In this document: positions 22,951 to 31,348 of the stretch, in pieces
How positions within the stretch are numbered: the stretch's first letter is position 1
Layout: every line of letters starts with the position of its first letter
Source: Aeromicrobium yanjiei
Lineage (GTDB): Bacteria > Actinomycetota > Actinomycetes > Propionibacteriales > Nocardioidaceae
NCBI RefSeq assembly: GCF_009649075.1
Contig: NZ_CP045737.1
Location: 3,286,001 to 3,350,000 of the forward strand
Reading direction: 5' to 3'
Length of the DNA stretch: 64,000 nucleotides
The notes under the pieces: generated by a model
The model's database searches: none
Told to the model about the DNA's origin: nothing
Seen by the model: the letters and a program-made list of their open reading frames with translations, nothing else
Position numbers and translations under genes: made by a program

Positions 22951-23481
22951 TCAGAGGCGGAGGACGCGGCCGGAGATGACGAGGAGGACGTCGTCGCACT
23001 CCTCGGCGATGCCTTGGTTGACGACGCCGAGGAGGTCGCGGAAGAGCCGGCCCGACCGCTGCTCGGGGACCACGCCCATGCCGACCTCGTTGGTCACCAC
23101 GACGACCGTGCCCTCGTGCTCCGCGATCGCCCGGGCGGTCTCGTCGACCCGGTCGAGCAGCACGGGCTCCCACTCGTCGCGCAGCTGGTCCCAGCCGTCG
23201 AGCTCGTCGAGCAGCGCGGTCAGCCACGTGCCGAGACAGTCGATCAGCACGTCGCCCTCGGCGTCGCGCACCGCCGCGGCGAGATCCTGCGTCTCGACCG
23301 TCGCCCAGTGCTCGGGGCGCCGGGCCCGGTGGCTCTCCACGCGCGCAGCCCAGTCAGGATCGACGGCTTCGTCCGGCGGCGGGCCGGGCGCGACGTACGT
23401 GACGTGGGTCGAGGCGATCAGCAACGACTCGGCGTGGAAGGACTTTCCTGAGCGCACTCCGCCCGTGACCAGAACCTTCAT
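22951..23481 (-). CDS. cobU: Adenosylcobinamide kinase / adenosylcobinamide-phosphate guanylyltransferase
   Basis: A 176-residue bifunctional CobU. It phosphorylates adenosylcobinamide and transfers GMP to give adenosyl-GDP-cobinamide in cobalamin nucleotide-loop assembly. The P-loop is GGVRSGKS at residues 7-14. VTYVAPGPPP, ESHRARRPEHW (the His/Arg region used in guanylylation) and VLIDCLGTWLTALL are all present, followed by VVVVTNEVGMGVVPE. The ATG at 23481 is the first Met of the P-loop strand. It is convergent with the cobT-hydrolase pair, so the two cob genes are close but not co-transcribed. Confidence 0.93.
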   Translation of the reverse strand: MKVLVTGGVRSGKSFHAESLLIASTHVTYVAPGPPPDEAVDPDWAARVESHRARRPEHWATVETQDLAAAVRDAEGDVLIDCLGTWLTALLDELDGWDQLRDEWEPVLLDRVDETARAIAEHEGTVVVVTNEVGMGVVPEQRSGRLFRDLLGVVNQGIAEECDDVLLVISGRVLRL

Positions 23482-23555
23482 GTCACCTCGCTAGGGGTCG
23501 AAGCGAGCCTAACCGCCGCCGGCCCGATCAGCCACCGCCGAGCGAACGCGCGACG

Positions 23556-24128
23556 TCACGCCCGGCCGCGATGCAGCCACGGGGCGAGCAGACCGGTCAC
23601 CCACGGCAGCAGCACGTACGTCATCAGGGGCGTCATGACGCACACCGTCAGCAGCACCCGGGCCGCGAGCCACCAGTCGCTGAGGTAGACGCGACCCAGC
23701 TCGTTGGCGACCAGGCTCAAGGGGAAGAACACCAGGAAGATCGCCACCATCTGCTTCCAGCGCGGCGGCGGCTGGGCCGCAGTCCGCAGGTCGGCCGCGT
23801 CGACGCTGGTCGGCTCGTCGAACCAGCCCTCGATCCCGGTGCGGTGCTCCCGCGACGCCTCGGCGACGAAGCCCTGGCCCGAGTCGAGCCACCACCGGCG
23901 TTGCGCCGAGCTCTCCCACGCCTCGAGGGACTCCGGCGAGTCGAACCGGTAGAGCATGTGCCACTGCGTCGAGTCCACCCCCGGGCGCACCCACCCCGAC
24001 CCAAGGAAGCCGTCGAAGCGTTCGGCCAGCTCGGTGCCCGCCCGGAGCCAGGCGTGCATCTGGTCCTCCTGCGACGGATCCACGTGTCGCGCGATCGAGA
24101 CGGTGACGGGTCCGGGCATGGGCCTCAT
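23556..24128 (-). CDS. Antibiotic-biosynthesis-monooxygenase-type (ABM) domain membrane protein
   Basis: A 190-residue protein. Residues 8-90 look like an ABM (dimeric alpha/beta barrel) domain: VTVSIARHVDPSQEDQMHAWLR, then LYRFDSPESLEAWESSAQRRWWL. Two hydrophobic helices follow (about 125-145 and 153-180), so it is anchored in the membrane with the ABM domain in the cytosol. Members of this hybrid type are annotated as hypothetical; enzymatic activity is unproven. An ATG at 24119 is an equally possible start; neither ATG has a good Shine-Dalgarno site. It lies downstream of the cspA terminator on the same strand, so it has its own transcription. Confidence 0.7.
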   Translation of the reverse strand: MRPMPGPVTVSIARHVDPSQEDQMHAWLRAGTELAERFDGFLGSGWVRPGVDSTQWHMLYRFDSPESLEAWESSAQRRWWLDSGQGFVAEASREHRTGIEGWFDEPTSVDAADLRTAAQPPPRWKQMVAIFLVFFPLSLVANELGRVYLSDWWLAARVLLTVCVMTPLMTYVLLPWVTGLLAPWLHRGRA

Positions 24129-24150
24129 CCTAGGAGTGCCGGGGAATGCA

Positions 24151-24181
24151 AAGACCCCCGGAGCCAGGCTCCGGGGGTCTT
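24151..24181 (-). terminator. Intrinsic terminator of the cold-shock gene
   Basis: A GC-rich stem aagacccccggagcc / ggctccgggggtctt (15 bp, 24151-24165 with 24167-24181) followed on the minus strand by a short T stretch (tctttgc). It lies 28 bases beyond the stop of the cold-shock gene. Confidence 0.8.
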
Positions 24182-24208
24182 GCGGTGATCTAGTTCAGAT
24201 CAGTGGGA

Positions 24209-24412
24209 TCAGAGGGGACGGATGTTCGTCGCCTGCAGGCCCTTCTGGCCCTGCTCCACGTCGAACTCGACCTTCTGGTTCTCGTCGAGCGAGCGGTAGC
24301 CGCTCGTCGCGATGGCCGAGAAGTGCGCGAACACGTCCTCGCTGCCGTCGTCGGGGGCGATGAAGCCGAAGCCCTTGTCAGCGTTGAACCACTTCACAGT
24401 TCCTGTAGCCAT
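24209..24412 (-). CDS. cspA: Cold-shock domain protein (CspA family)
   Basis: A 67-residue single cold-shock (OB-fold) domain that binds single-stranded nucleic acid. Motifs: [18 protein letters not shown] (RNP1 KGFGFI), then VFAHFSAI (RNP2) and [12 protein letters not shown] at the end. The ATG at 24412 is preceded by AAGAAGGAGCAAGACA with a strong AAGGAG; a frame upstream without conserved sequence is not used. The 5' leader from the upstream gene boundary is about 140 bases and probably carries the promoter and a structured leader, as is usual for cold-shock genes. It ends at a strong intrinsic terminator. Confidence 0.95.
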   Translation of the reverse strand: MATGTVKWFNADKGFGFIAPDDGSEDVFAHFSAIATSGYRSLDENQKVEFDVEQGQKGLQATNIRPL

Positions 24413-24555
24413 TGTCTTGCTCCTTCTTGCGAATTGCCGTCCGCGCCTTTCGCGAACAGCCGTCGCGACACACATCCAACCGAGAAGAAATCAAGACCAC
24501 TAACATGGAACATCATTCGTTCGTACAGCCCAACGTCGTGCAACTGATGTCTACC

Positions 24556-25386
24556 CTAGCGTGTTTTCGTCCCGATGTGGGAATCGGCCACCGAATCGAC
24601 GTAGCGGGCGCGTCGCGATGCCCGCCGAAGCGTTGCAAGGACGGCAGGTCCGAGCACCACGAGAGCAATCGTGTTGGTGATCGCCCGCCCCGTGTCCCAG
24701 CCCGCGGTCGAGGTCAGGAGCGTGTAGATCCCGAAGCGGTGCAGGTTGTCCAGCAGGGGCGCGCCGGGGACGAACGAGAGACCGCCCTCGTGGCCGGGCA
24801 CCTCGACGCCGAGCAGGAACGGCCATGACGACATGTTCATGAGCAGTCCGAAGAGGTACGAGACCACGATCCCGTAGACGATCAGCACGGCGATCTCCGC
24901 GCGACCGGTGAATCTGCGCGGCAACAGGCCCGCTCCCATCCCGATCCATGCCGAGGCGAGCATCTGGAACGGCATCCACGGCCCCACCCCCGAGGTGAGC
25001 AGCGCCGAGGCGAACAGCGACGTGCAGCCGAGCACGAATCCGAAACCGGCACCGAACACGCGCCCGGCAAGGATCAGCAGGAAGAAGACCAGCTCGATGC
25101 CCGCCGTCCCGGCCCCGAGCGCCCGCATCGCCGCATTGATCGCGGTGAGCACCCCGAGCATCGCCAACGCCTTGGAGTCCATCCCGCCCTCGGTCAGCTC
25201 CGCGACCACGACGCCCACGATCAGGGGCAGCAGCAGGAGGAAGAAGAATGGCGGGTCGACGCGGGTCGCGTCCGGGTCGGGCTGCAGCAGCAGCGGCCAC
25301 ACGAACATCATGAGGCCGGCGACGGACGCGACCGTGATGACCGCGACCGACCGGGGACGCACGCGGATCGCAGCGCCCGCCCTCAT
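24556..25386 (-). CDS. ECF transporter substrate-binding membrane (S) component, probable cobalamin importer
   Basis: A 276-residue integral membrane protein with about six hydrophobic helices. It follows the ECF ATPase gene with an ATGA overlap and is the last gene of the cobalamin-riboswitch operon. In such loci the S component (CbrT-like) binds the vitamin. Short Ala/Gly-rich helices and the internal ASALLTSGVGPWMPFQMLASAWIGMGAGLL-like stretch around 145-175 fit S components. ATG 25386 is supported by the overlap and by the start of conserved sequence (RAGAAIRVRPRSVAVITVASVAG). B12 specificity is inferred from the riboswitch and neighbours, not from binding residues. Confidence 0.82.
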   Translation of the reverse strand: MRAGAAIRVRPRSVAVITVASVAGLMMFVWPLLLQPDPDATRVDPPFFFLLLLPLIVGVVVAELTEGGMDSKALAMLGVLTAINAAMRALGAGTAGIELVFFLLILAGRVFGAGFGFVLGCTSLFASALLTSGVGPWMPFQMLASAWIGMGAGLLPRRFTGRAEIAVLIVYGIVVSYLFGLLMNMSSWPFLLGVEVPGHEGGLSFVPGAPLLDNLHRFGIYTLLTSTAGWDTGRAITNTIALVVLGPAVLATLRRASRRARYVDSVADSHIGTKTR

Positions 25387-26966
25387 GCCAGCGCCTCCGC
25401 GACCTGCTCGACGGTCAGCCACTCCGGGCCGAGGATCTTGGACACCTGCGGGGCGAACGCGGGCGACTCGGCCAGCACCTTGGTCGTACGCCCGGTGGAC
25501 ACGACCTCGCCCTCGGCCATGACGACGCACCTGTCGGCGACATGGGCGATGAACTCGATGTCGTGGCTCGCCACCAGCACGGCCCGGCCCTCAGAGGTGA
25601 TGGAAGCGAGGATCTCGGCGAGCGCGGCCTTCGCGAGGTAGTCCAGGCCCCGCGTCGGCTCGTCGAGGGCCACGACGGCGGGGCTCGCGGTCAGCACGAT
25701 CGCCAGGACCAGCGAGAGCCGCTGCCCCTCGGAGAGATCGCGGGGGTGGACGTCGCCGCGGATGCCGGGGGCCAGCCGGTCGAGGATCCCCCGGCAGGTC
25801 CCGGACGCCGCCTCGGCCTGGCTGTCGGCAGCCGCACACTCCTGGTCGACGGACTCGAGGTAGAGCAGATCGGTCGCGGTCTGGGGCACCAGGCCGACGA
25901 GCGCGCGCGCCTGGCTGCTGGACAGCTCGCCGGGGTCCTGCCCGTGCACCGAGACCGAGCCGGAGCGCCGCTTGCCGGTGCCCTGCACCGCCCAGAGCAG
26001 GCTCGACTTGCCCGATCCGTTGCGTCCCATCAGCGCCACGACCTCACCTGCCGGCACCTCGAGGTCGACGTCGCGGACCGCGACCAACGAGCCGTACGTG
26101 ACCGAGATCCCGGTGGCCGTCAGCAGCGGCGGCGCCGACTCGTCCGACGGGGTCCGCGGCGGCGTCAGCTCGCCGAGCGAGCCACGCATCCGGCGGGCCT
26201 CACGCACCGACAGCGGCAGCGGCGACCAGCCGGCCAGCCGGCCCAGCTCGACGACCGGAGGCGCGACGACGGAGTCGACGAGCATCTCGGCGGGCGGGCC
26301 GTCCCGGACGAGGCCGTCCTCGACCAGGACGAGCCGGTCCGCGAACGGGATGACCCGCTCCATCCGGTGCTCCGCGACCACGACCGTGAGCCCGAGGTCG
26401 TCGACCAGGCGCGCGAGAGTCGCCAGGACGTCCTCCGCTGCCGTCGGGTCGAGCGCCGACGTGGGCTCGTCCAGCACCAGCACCCGCGGGTGCATCGTCA
26501 GGACGGCGCCGATCGCGACGCGCTGCTGCTGACCGCCCGAGAGCGTCCGCAGCGGCCGCGATCGCAGCGCGGCGATGCCCAGCAGGTCGAGCGTCTCCTC
26601 GACCCGGCGACGCATCGTCTGCGGGTCCAGCCCGAGCTGCTCCATGCCGTACGCGAGCTCGTCCTCGACGATGTCGCTCACGAAACCCGCGAGCGGATCC
26701 TGACCGACGTAGCCGATGACGTCCGCGAGCTCTCGCGGTGCGCGGCCGCGGATCGACCTCCCGTCGACCAGCACGTCGCCGGCCAGCTCCCCGCCCGTGA
26801 AGTGCGGCACGAGGCCGTTGAACGTCCCGAGCAGCGTCGACTTGCCCGAGCCGGTCCGTCCGGCGACGAGCACCAGCTCGCCCTCGGGGAGGGTCAGGTC
26901 GACGTCGCGCAGGGTCGCCGCAGCCGCCCCGTCGTGGCGGAACGAGAGTCCGCGCAGCTCGATCAT
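25383..26966 (-). CDS. ECF transporter ATPase, fused EcfA-EcfA'
   Basis: A 527-residue protein with two ABC ATPase domains in one chain. Domain 1 (about 1-240): Walker A GRTGSGKST (36-44), signature LSGGQQQR (142-149) and Walker B LVLDEP (163-168). Domain 2 (about 285-527): Walker A GRNGSGKSS, signature degenerate LSEGQRLSL and Walker B VVALDEPTRGLD. It powers import via EcfT and the S component. ATG 26966 has GGAGGTG eight bases upstream and overlaps the EcfT stop in an ATGA. Both domains keep the ATPase motifs. It is downstream of the B12 riboswitch; the vitamin is inferred. Confidence 0.93.
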   Translation of the reverse strand: MIELRGLSFRHDGAAAATLRDVDLTLPEGELVLVAGRTGSGKSTLLGTFNGLVPHFTGGELAGDVLVDGRSIRGRAPRELADVIGYVGQDPLAGFVSDIVEDELAYGMEQLGLDPQTMRRRVEETLDLLGIAALRSRPLRTLSGGQQQRVAIGAVLTMHPRVLVLDEPTSALDPTAAEDVLATLARLVDDLGLTVVVAEHRMERVIPFADRLVLVEDGLVRDGPPAEMLVDSVVAPPVVELGRLAGWSPLPLSVREARRMRGSLGELTPPRTPSDESAPPLLTATGISVTYGSLVAVRDVDLEVPAGEVVALMGRNGSGKSSLLWAVQGTGKRRSGSVSVHGQDPGELSSSQARALVGLVPQTATDLLYLESVDQECAAADSQAEAASGTCRGILDRLAPGIRGDVHPRDLSEGQRLSLVLAIVLTASPAVVALDEPTRGLDYLAKAALAEILASITSEGRAVLVASHDIEFIAHVADRCVVMAEGEVVSTGRTTKVLAESPAFAPQVSKILGPEWLTVEQVAEALA

Positions 26967-28063
26967 CGCCGCACCTCCGCCATCGGGTCGAGCACCGGAG
27001 GGGGCGTCAGGAAGGCCGGCACGACGCCGATCATGACAGCGAGCAGGGCGCCGGCCGACAGCGCGGGCAGCTCGGAGACCGGCGACAGGATGACCGTTGG
27101 CTCCCGATCGGCCAGGACGCTCACCAGCACGGCGGGCAGCAGCCCTGACGCGACCGCGACGAGCTCTCCTGCTCGCCACCGGTCCGGCCGGTAGCGGGTC
27201 CGCTCGACGCGCCGCCCCGCCGCGACGAATCCGAGCGTGGCCAAGGCGATCCCCGCCACCAGCATCGGCCACGACAGCAGCCGGGGTGCCGTCGCATCGA
27301 GGAATCCGTACGTGCCGACGCACAGACCGATCAGACCGGCCAGCATCAGCGCGCCCGTCCAGGCCCGTTCCCGGCTGGTTGCCTGGCCCGACCGGCCATA
27401 GCCCCGTGCGTCCATGCCCGCGGCCAGCGTCATCGACCGCTCCAGCGCGTCCTCCAGCACCGGCACGATGATGCGCCGCAGTGACGACACCCCCTTGCCC
27501 GGGTCACCGCGCAGCCGACGTGCACGGCGTACGCGCTGCACGCTCTCGGCCAGCTGCGGGAACACCGACAGCGCGACCACGACCGCGGTGCCGACCTCGT
27601 AGAGCGCAGGGGGCAACGACTTCAGCAGCCGCTTGGGGTTCGCGAGGGCGTTGGCCGCTCCCACGCAGATGACGATCGCGGCCAGTCGCATGCCGTCGTA
27701 CAGGCCCCCCAGCAGGGAGTCCCGCGTGACCGCGCCGAGCAGGGTGATCCCCGCGGCGGCGTCCGGGAGCGGGATCTCCGGCAGCCGGAACAGCACCGGC
27801 CCGCCCCCGCTTCCCCCGACCAGGATCCGGAACAGCACGCGGATCACAACGATCGCGAGACCGAGGTAGAGGTAGATCCGAAACGACATCGCCCACGGGG
27901 CCTCCGTGCGTCGCGCCACCACCACGAGGCAGACGACCAGCACGATCAGCAGGATCAGCACCGGGTTGGCCATCTGCGACACGGCAGCCGCCAGCCCCAG
28001 GGACCAAAGCCACCAGGCCCCTGGGTGCAGGTCACGCGGCAGCACGGTCGACCGCTCGATCAT
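26963..28063 (-). CDS. ECF transporter transmembrane component EcfT
   Basis: A 366-residue membrane protein with about six helices. The coupling-helix motif of EcfT is visible: LAAGMDARGYG (around 215-225), with RRARRLRG before it, both Arg-rich sequences that contact the ATPases. It connects the fused ATPase and the S component. The ATG at 28063 is preceded by AAAGG; the stop overlaps the ATPase ATG by four bases. Length is longer than classical 260-residue EcfT owing to extra C-terminal helices (VAVASGLLPAVLVSVL and ALLAVMIGVVPAFL). Confidence 0.9.
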   Translation of the reverse strand: MIERSTVLPRDLHPGAWWLWSLGLAAAVSQMANPVLILLIVLVVCLVVVARRTEAPWAMSFRIYLYLGLAIVVIRVLFRILVGGSGGGPVLFRLPEIPLPDAAAGITLLGAVTRDSLLGGLYDGMRLAAIVICVGAANALANPKRLLKSLPPALYEVGTAVVVALSVFPQLAESVQRVRRARRLRGDPGKGVSSLRRIIVPVLEDALERSMTLAAGMDARGYGRSGQATSRERAWTGALMLAGLIGLCVGTYGFLDATAPRLLSWPMLVAGIALATLGFVAAGRRVERTRYRPDRWRAGELVAVASGLLPAVLVSVLADREPTVILSPVSELPALSAGALLAVMIGVVPAFLTPPPVLDPMAEVRR

Positions 28064-28071
28064 CGTCGCCT

Positions 28072-28935
28072 TTATGACAGCCCGCCCGCCGCCTTGCGCC
28101 GCCAGAGCACGAGCCCCGTGCCGCCGAGCAGCGCCAGCGCGAGGATGCCGGCGACCCAGCCGAGCGAGCCCGAACCCTCTTCGGCCTCGGACGACGTCGT
28201 GGCCGCGGGCTCGTCGCTGACGACGTCGGCCTGCGCTGACGGAGCAGCCGTGGGCGTGGCGGACGACTTCTCGCTGGACTTCTCGGTGGGCTTCGAAGCC
28301 GGCTTCTTGGTCGGCTTCGGAGCTGCCGTGGTCGACGCGGACGGAGATGCCGCCGGCGCGCCGGCACCCGGGGTCGCCGAAGGCTTGGAGCTCGACCCGC
28401 CGCTGCCCGATCCTGACGTCGATCCGCCGGGCGATCCGGTGCTGCCACCACCGGACGCCGGCGGCTTCGCCGGCGTGGCCGGCGCGCGCCCCAGCGGCTT
28501 CACACCGGGGTACGTCTTGCCGTCGCCGTTCTGGAACACGAAGGCGACCCATCCCCCGGCCGGGACGGACAGCGAGCCGACCCCCTGGCTGGCGTAGGTC
28601 CAGCTGCCCGACGTGCCGTCGGACCAGAACAGACCCCAGTACGCGGTGGCGGGCGGCATGTTCACGCAGCCCGCGTCCGACGGCGCACCGTCGACCTTGC
28701 ACACTGCTCCCGGCTGGCGCTGGACATACGTCAACGAGTGCCCCGCATCGCCGAAGTTGCTCGCGGCAGTGCCTCCGCCGTTCGCATCGCACGAGACGCT
28801 GGAACCGACGACGACGGTCACCCCGGTGCCCTGCGGGCAGGCTGCCGCCGCCGCGGCGGGGCCGGCCGCGACGACCAGCCCCCCGGTGGCTCCCGTCAGC
28901 ACGGCGACGAGCAGCGTGGCGAGACTGCGCCTCAT
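28072..28935 (-). CDS. Exported, membrane-anchored protein with transcobalamin-beta (DUF4430)-like domain, copy 1
   Basis: A 287-residue exported protein. Signal peptide (1-30), then a folded domain (about 32-145) with four cysteines (ACPQ, SCDA, VCKV, GCVN) and YWGLFWSDGTSGSWTYASQGV followed by GGWVAF. This YW...DG pattern resembles DUF4430, the C-terminal beta domain of human intrinsic factor and transcobalamin; the assignment is by pattern only. A Pro/Ser/Thr/Lys-rich linker (about 155-250) leads to a C-terminal helix and KAAGGLS. No LPXTG motif. Starts with an ATGA overlap on the barrel gene, so both are made together. A similar protein is encoded at 30733-31344. Role: probably closing around or presenting B12 at the surface (inference). 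Confidence 0.75.
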   Translation of the reverse strand: MRRSLATLLVAVLTGATGGLVVAAGPAAAAAACPQGTGVTVVVGSSVSCDANGGGTAASNFGDAGHSLTYVQRQPGAVCKVDGAPSDAGCVNMPPATAYWGLFWSDGTSGSWTYASQGVGSLSVPAGGWVAFVFQNGDGKTYPGVKPLGRAPATPAKPPASGGGSTGSPGGSTSGSGSGGSSSKPSATPGAGAPAASPSASTTAAPKPTKKPASKPTEKSSEKSSATPTAAPSAQADVVSDEPAATTSSEAEEGSGSLGWVAGILALALLGGTGLVLWRRKAAGGLS

Positions 28936-30476
28936 CTGGTGACCTTGAAGGTCCTGGACCCTGTGCGGTTCGAGAAGGCGCCCGTGACCTTGATCGTCTT
29001 CTTGCCCGCGGACGAGCCCACCGTGAACGTGTGGCTGAAGGTGCCCTTGGAGGACGCCTTCCCCTTCTTGACGTCCTTGCCGCGGTACCGGATCGTGACC
29101 GGCTCGGCGGCTGCGAGACCCGAGACCGTGACCCTCTGGCCCTTGCCCTTCTTCACGGAGGCGGACCTCACCGACACCGGCAGCTTCTTGGCACCGAGGA
29201 CCTGGACGGTGCCCGCGCCCGACCGCGACGTCCGGGCACCGGTCACGGCAATCGTCCGCTTGCCCGTGCTCGTGGGCGTCGGGACCTGCACCGTGGTCGA
29301 ACCGGCGTCGCCGGCCGTGCCGGTCACCCGTGCGCCGGGAATCGTGACCGTGACCTTCTCACCCGCAGCGAGACCCTTGACCGTCACCGCGATCTTCTTG
29401 CCCCCGCTGACGAATCCGGTCGGCGCGGAGACCGTCAGCTTGGTCGCTGCGAGCTGGGCGTCGACGCCCACCGCGGCCTGAGCGGTGGCGCGGATCCACT
29501 GGTCCCGCGACTCCACGGTGATGCCGGCCGTCTTCCCGCCCGCGAGGGCGGCGTCGTCGAATGCGATCGCACCGAGCTCATTCGCGAGAAGGGTGTCCTC
29601 GCCGACCGCGTCGGTCACCTGGCGCGAGACGATCCAGGACGCAGCGCTGCCCGCGGCGCCCGGCTCGCCCAAGGTCTTGAGCGTCGCTGCCGCAAGTCCC
29701 GTGCTGTTGGTGTTGGCCGCGCCGTCGTTCAGGAACGACCCGTCCGGACGCTGCTGGTCGAGCAGCCAGTCGACACCCTCATCGATGTCGTCCTGGAGGC
29801 CGGGCTCTCCGGCATCCTGCGCCTCGTCGAGCGCCTGCAGCGCAAGGGCTGTCGCGTCGATCGTGCCCGCCCCAGTCGCGCACGCCTCGTCCTTCATGTC
29901 CGTGCGGAACGAGCCGTCGTCGCACTGCTGCTTGAGCAGGTAGCCCACGGTGTCGTCCGCCAGGTCGCTGCCTGCGGTCGACAGCGCACGAACCACCCAT
30001 GCCTGCGTGATCGTGTTGGAGTAGTCGTCGCCCAGGTCCTTGGCCCGCCCGGCCGACGCGCCGGTCGTCACGACGCGCTGCTCGGCCTCGGCAATGAGGT
30101 TGTGCCCTCCGAACGCAGTGGCATCGCGGCCCGCGAGCTGGACCGTGACGGCCAGCTTGCCGGTCGCCCCCGCGTACTTGCTGTCCTCGTACTGCGTGTA
30201 TCGAGTCGGGTCCTGCGCGAACGCGTCGAGGATCGTCGCCGTCGTGCCCGCCCGGGTGTCGAGGGCCTCCAGTGCGAGGGCGACGTCGAGGGTCAGGCCG
30301 TAGTCGTCGAAGTCCCACTGGGCGTTGTGGACGACTCCGTCGGTGAGCTGGTCGGCGAGCCAGCGTGCGGCGGAGTAGGCGTAGGAATTGGGCGCAGCCT
30401 GGGCGGACGGAGCCGCCACGACTGTTCCGACGGCGAGGGCGGCCGCCGCAAGACGGCGCAGGGTCGTGATCTTCAT
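28932..30476 (-). CDS. Secreted alpha/alpha-barrel (prenyltransferase/transcobalamin-like) protein with Ig-like tail, copy 1
   Basis: A 514-residue secreted protein. Signal peptide 1-27 (APSAQA|A). Residues 30-345 are alpha/alpha-barrel repeats with QQCDDGSFRTD and QQRPDGSFLNDG, the QW-like repeats of the terpene-cyclase/prenyltransferase fold, which is also the fold of the B12-binding alpha domain of intrinsic factor and transcobalamin. No catalytic DxDD or DDxxD cyclase centre stands out. About residues 355-514 are Lys/Thr-rich Ig-like repeats (GKKIAVTVKGL, GKKTIKVTGAF). First gene after riboswitch 1, with GGAAGGAAA before the ATG. B12 binding is inferred from fold, riboswitch and ECF genes. 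A simple surface role is possible instead. Confidence 0.78.
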   Translation of the reverse strand: MKITTLRRLAAAALAVGTVVAAPSAQAAPNSYAYSAARWLADQLTDGVVHNAQWDFDDYGLTLDVALALEALDTRAGTTATILDAFAQDPTRYTQYEDSKYAGATGKLAVTVQLAGRDATAFGGHNLIAEAEQRVVTTGASAGRAKDLGDDYSNTITQAWVVRALSTAGSDLADDTVGYLLKQQCDDGSFRTDMKDEACATGAGTIDATALALQALDEAQDAGEPGLQDDIDEGVDWLLDQQRPDGSFLNDGAANTNSTGLAAATLKTLGEPGAAGSAASWIVSRQVTDAVGEDTLLANELGAIAFDDAALAGGKTAGITVESRDQWIRATAQAAVGVDAQLAATKLTVSAPTGFVSGGKKIAVTVKGLAAGEKVTVTIPGARVTGTAGDAGSTTVQVPTPTSTGKRTIAVTGARTSRSGAGTVQVLGAKKLPVSVRSASVKKGKGQRVTVSGLAAAEPVTIRYRGKDVKKGKASSKGTFSHTFTVGSSAGKKTIKVTGAFSNRTGSRTFKVTR

Positions 30477-30555
30477 GATTTCCTTCCGGCTGCAACACGG
30501 AAGGACTCGAAGGCCCGTCACGTGTGTTCCTCGACAGCGTGGATCGGTCATGCCC

Positions 30556-30668
30556 TCAAGCAGGTGCTCCGGCTCGCCACACGAGGTGGCCTACGGTTGC
30601 GGGTCAGCGCCGGACTTGGACCGGCTTCCCCTGACATGCGGGCGTATTGAGTTGTGCCAAGTGGCAGG
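30556..30668 (-). ncRNA. Cobalamin riboswitch 1
   Basis: Minus strand. Conserved cobalamin aptamer elements: GGGGAAGCCGGTC, GCTGACCCGCAACCGTAGGCC and the B12-box-like GAGCCGGAGCACCTGC (30560-30575). A 5' hairpin (tgccacttggca) precedes them. The segment 30588-30633 is identical for 46 bases to riboswitch 2, and 30521-30549 repeats a block found after riboswitch 2. It precedes the barrel gene and the ECF operon, where B12 should repress expression. End points are approximate. Confidence 0.88.
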
Positions 30669-30671
30669 AGG

Positions 30672-30702
30672 AATCTAACACCCGCCACCGCCAGCACCTA
30701 TC
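30672..30702 (-). promoter_or_regulatory. Promoter candidate of riboswitch 1 operon
   Basis: TAGATT (30672-30677) is an acceptable -10, with GATAGGT (30696-30702) 18 bp upstream. The same GATAGGT-18-TARATT arrangement precedes riboswitch 2, so the element is conserved even though GATAGGT is not a standard -35. The transcript would begin a few bases before the 5' hairpin. Confidence 0.5.
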
Positions 30703-30732
30703 GGCGCTCCGGGCCCGCTCTCATCCTGGTTG

Positions 30733-31344
30733 TCACGTGACCCGGCGGCGCCGGAGCACCAGCCCCATCGCGCCGACCAGCAGCAGCCCGAGCCCACCTG
30801 CGACCCAGCCGAGCGAAGCGGATCCGTCCTCGTCCTCGGCGGCAGCCGGAGCCGTCTCGGCGGGAGCCGACCCGGCCCCTTGCCCCGTCGCGTTGGTCGG
30901 CGCGACGTGGGGCGGGGTCCTTCGACCGGAGTCCTGCAGCTCGAACGCGACCCATCCGCCGTCAGGCACCTTGAGGGAGCCGACACCCTGGCTCGCGTAC
31001 GACCACTCGCCGCTCGCCCCGTCGGACCAGAACAGGCCCCAGTAGGCGTCGCCAGGCGGAGTGCTGACACACCCCGCACCGGCCGGCGCACCGTCGACCT
31101 GGCACACGAAGCCGGGCTGGCGCTGGACGGGTGTGAGCACGTGGCCCACGTCCCTGAAGCTGTCCGCCGCCGTCGTTCCGCCGTCCGGATCGCACGACAC
31201 AGTGGATCCGACGACCACCGTCACCCCCGAGCCCGCGGCGCACGCGCCGGTCGCGGCGGTCGCGGCCCAGCCGGGCTGGACGGCGACTGCTGCCGGCACC
31301 CCGAGGAGGACTGCGACGATCGCGCGGCCGGGACGCGAGATCAC
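30733..31344 (-). CDS. Exported, membrane-anchored transcobalamin-beta (DUF4430)-like protein, copy 2
   Basis: A 203-residue exported protein, paralogous to the one at 28072-28935: signal peptide, then domain with four cysteines at matching places (ACAAGSG, VSCDPD, VCQVDG, GCVST), YWGLFWSDGASGEWSYASQGVGSLKVPDGGWVAF, short acidic linker and C-terminal helix with RRRRVT. The Lys/Pro-rich linker of copy 1 is much shorter. The GTG at 31344 gives a clean signal peptide right after the previous stop (five bases); an ATG at 31371, overlapping the upstream gene by 23 bases, is the alternative. Encoded directly after the lipoprotein barrel, mirroring the copy 1 pair, before riboswitch 1. Confidence 0.72.
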   Translation of the reverse strand: MISRPGRAIVAVLLGVPAAVAVQPGWAATAATGACAAGSGVTVVVGSTVSCDPDGGTTAADSFRDVGHVLTPVQRQPGFVCQVDGAPAGAGCVSTPPGDAYWGLFWSDGASGEWSYASQGVGSLKVPDGGWVAFELQDSGRRTPPHVAPTNATGQGAGSAPAETAPAAAEDEDGSASLGWVAGGLGLLLVGAMGLVLRRRRVT

Positions 31345-31348
31345 CGGG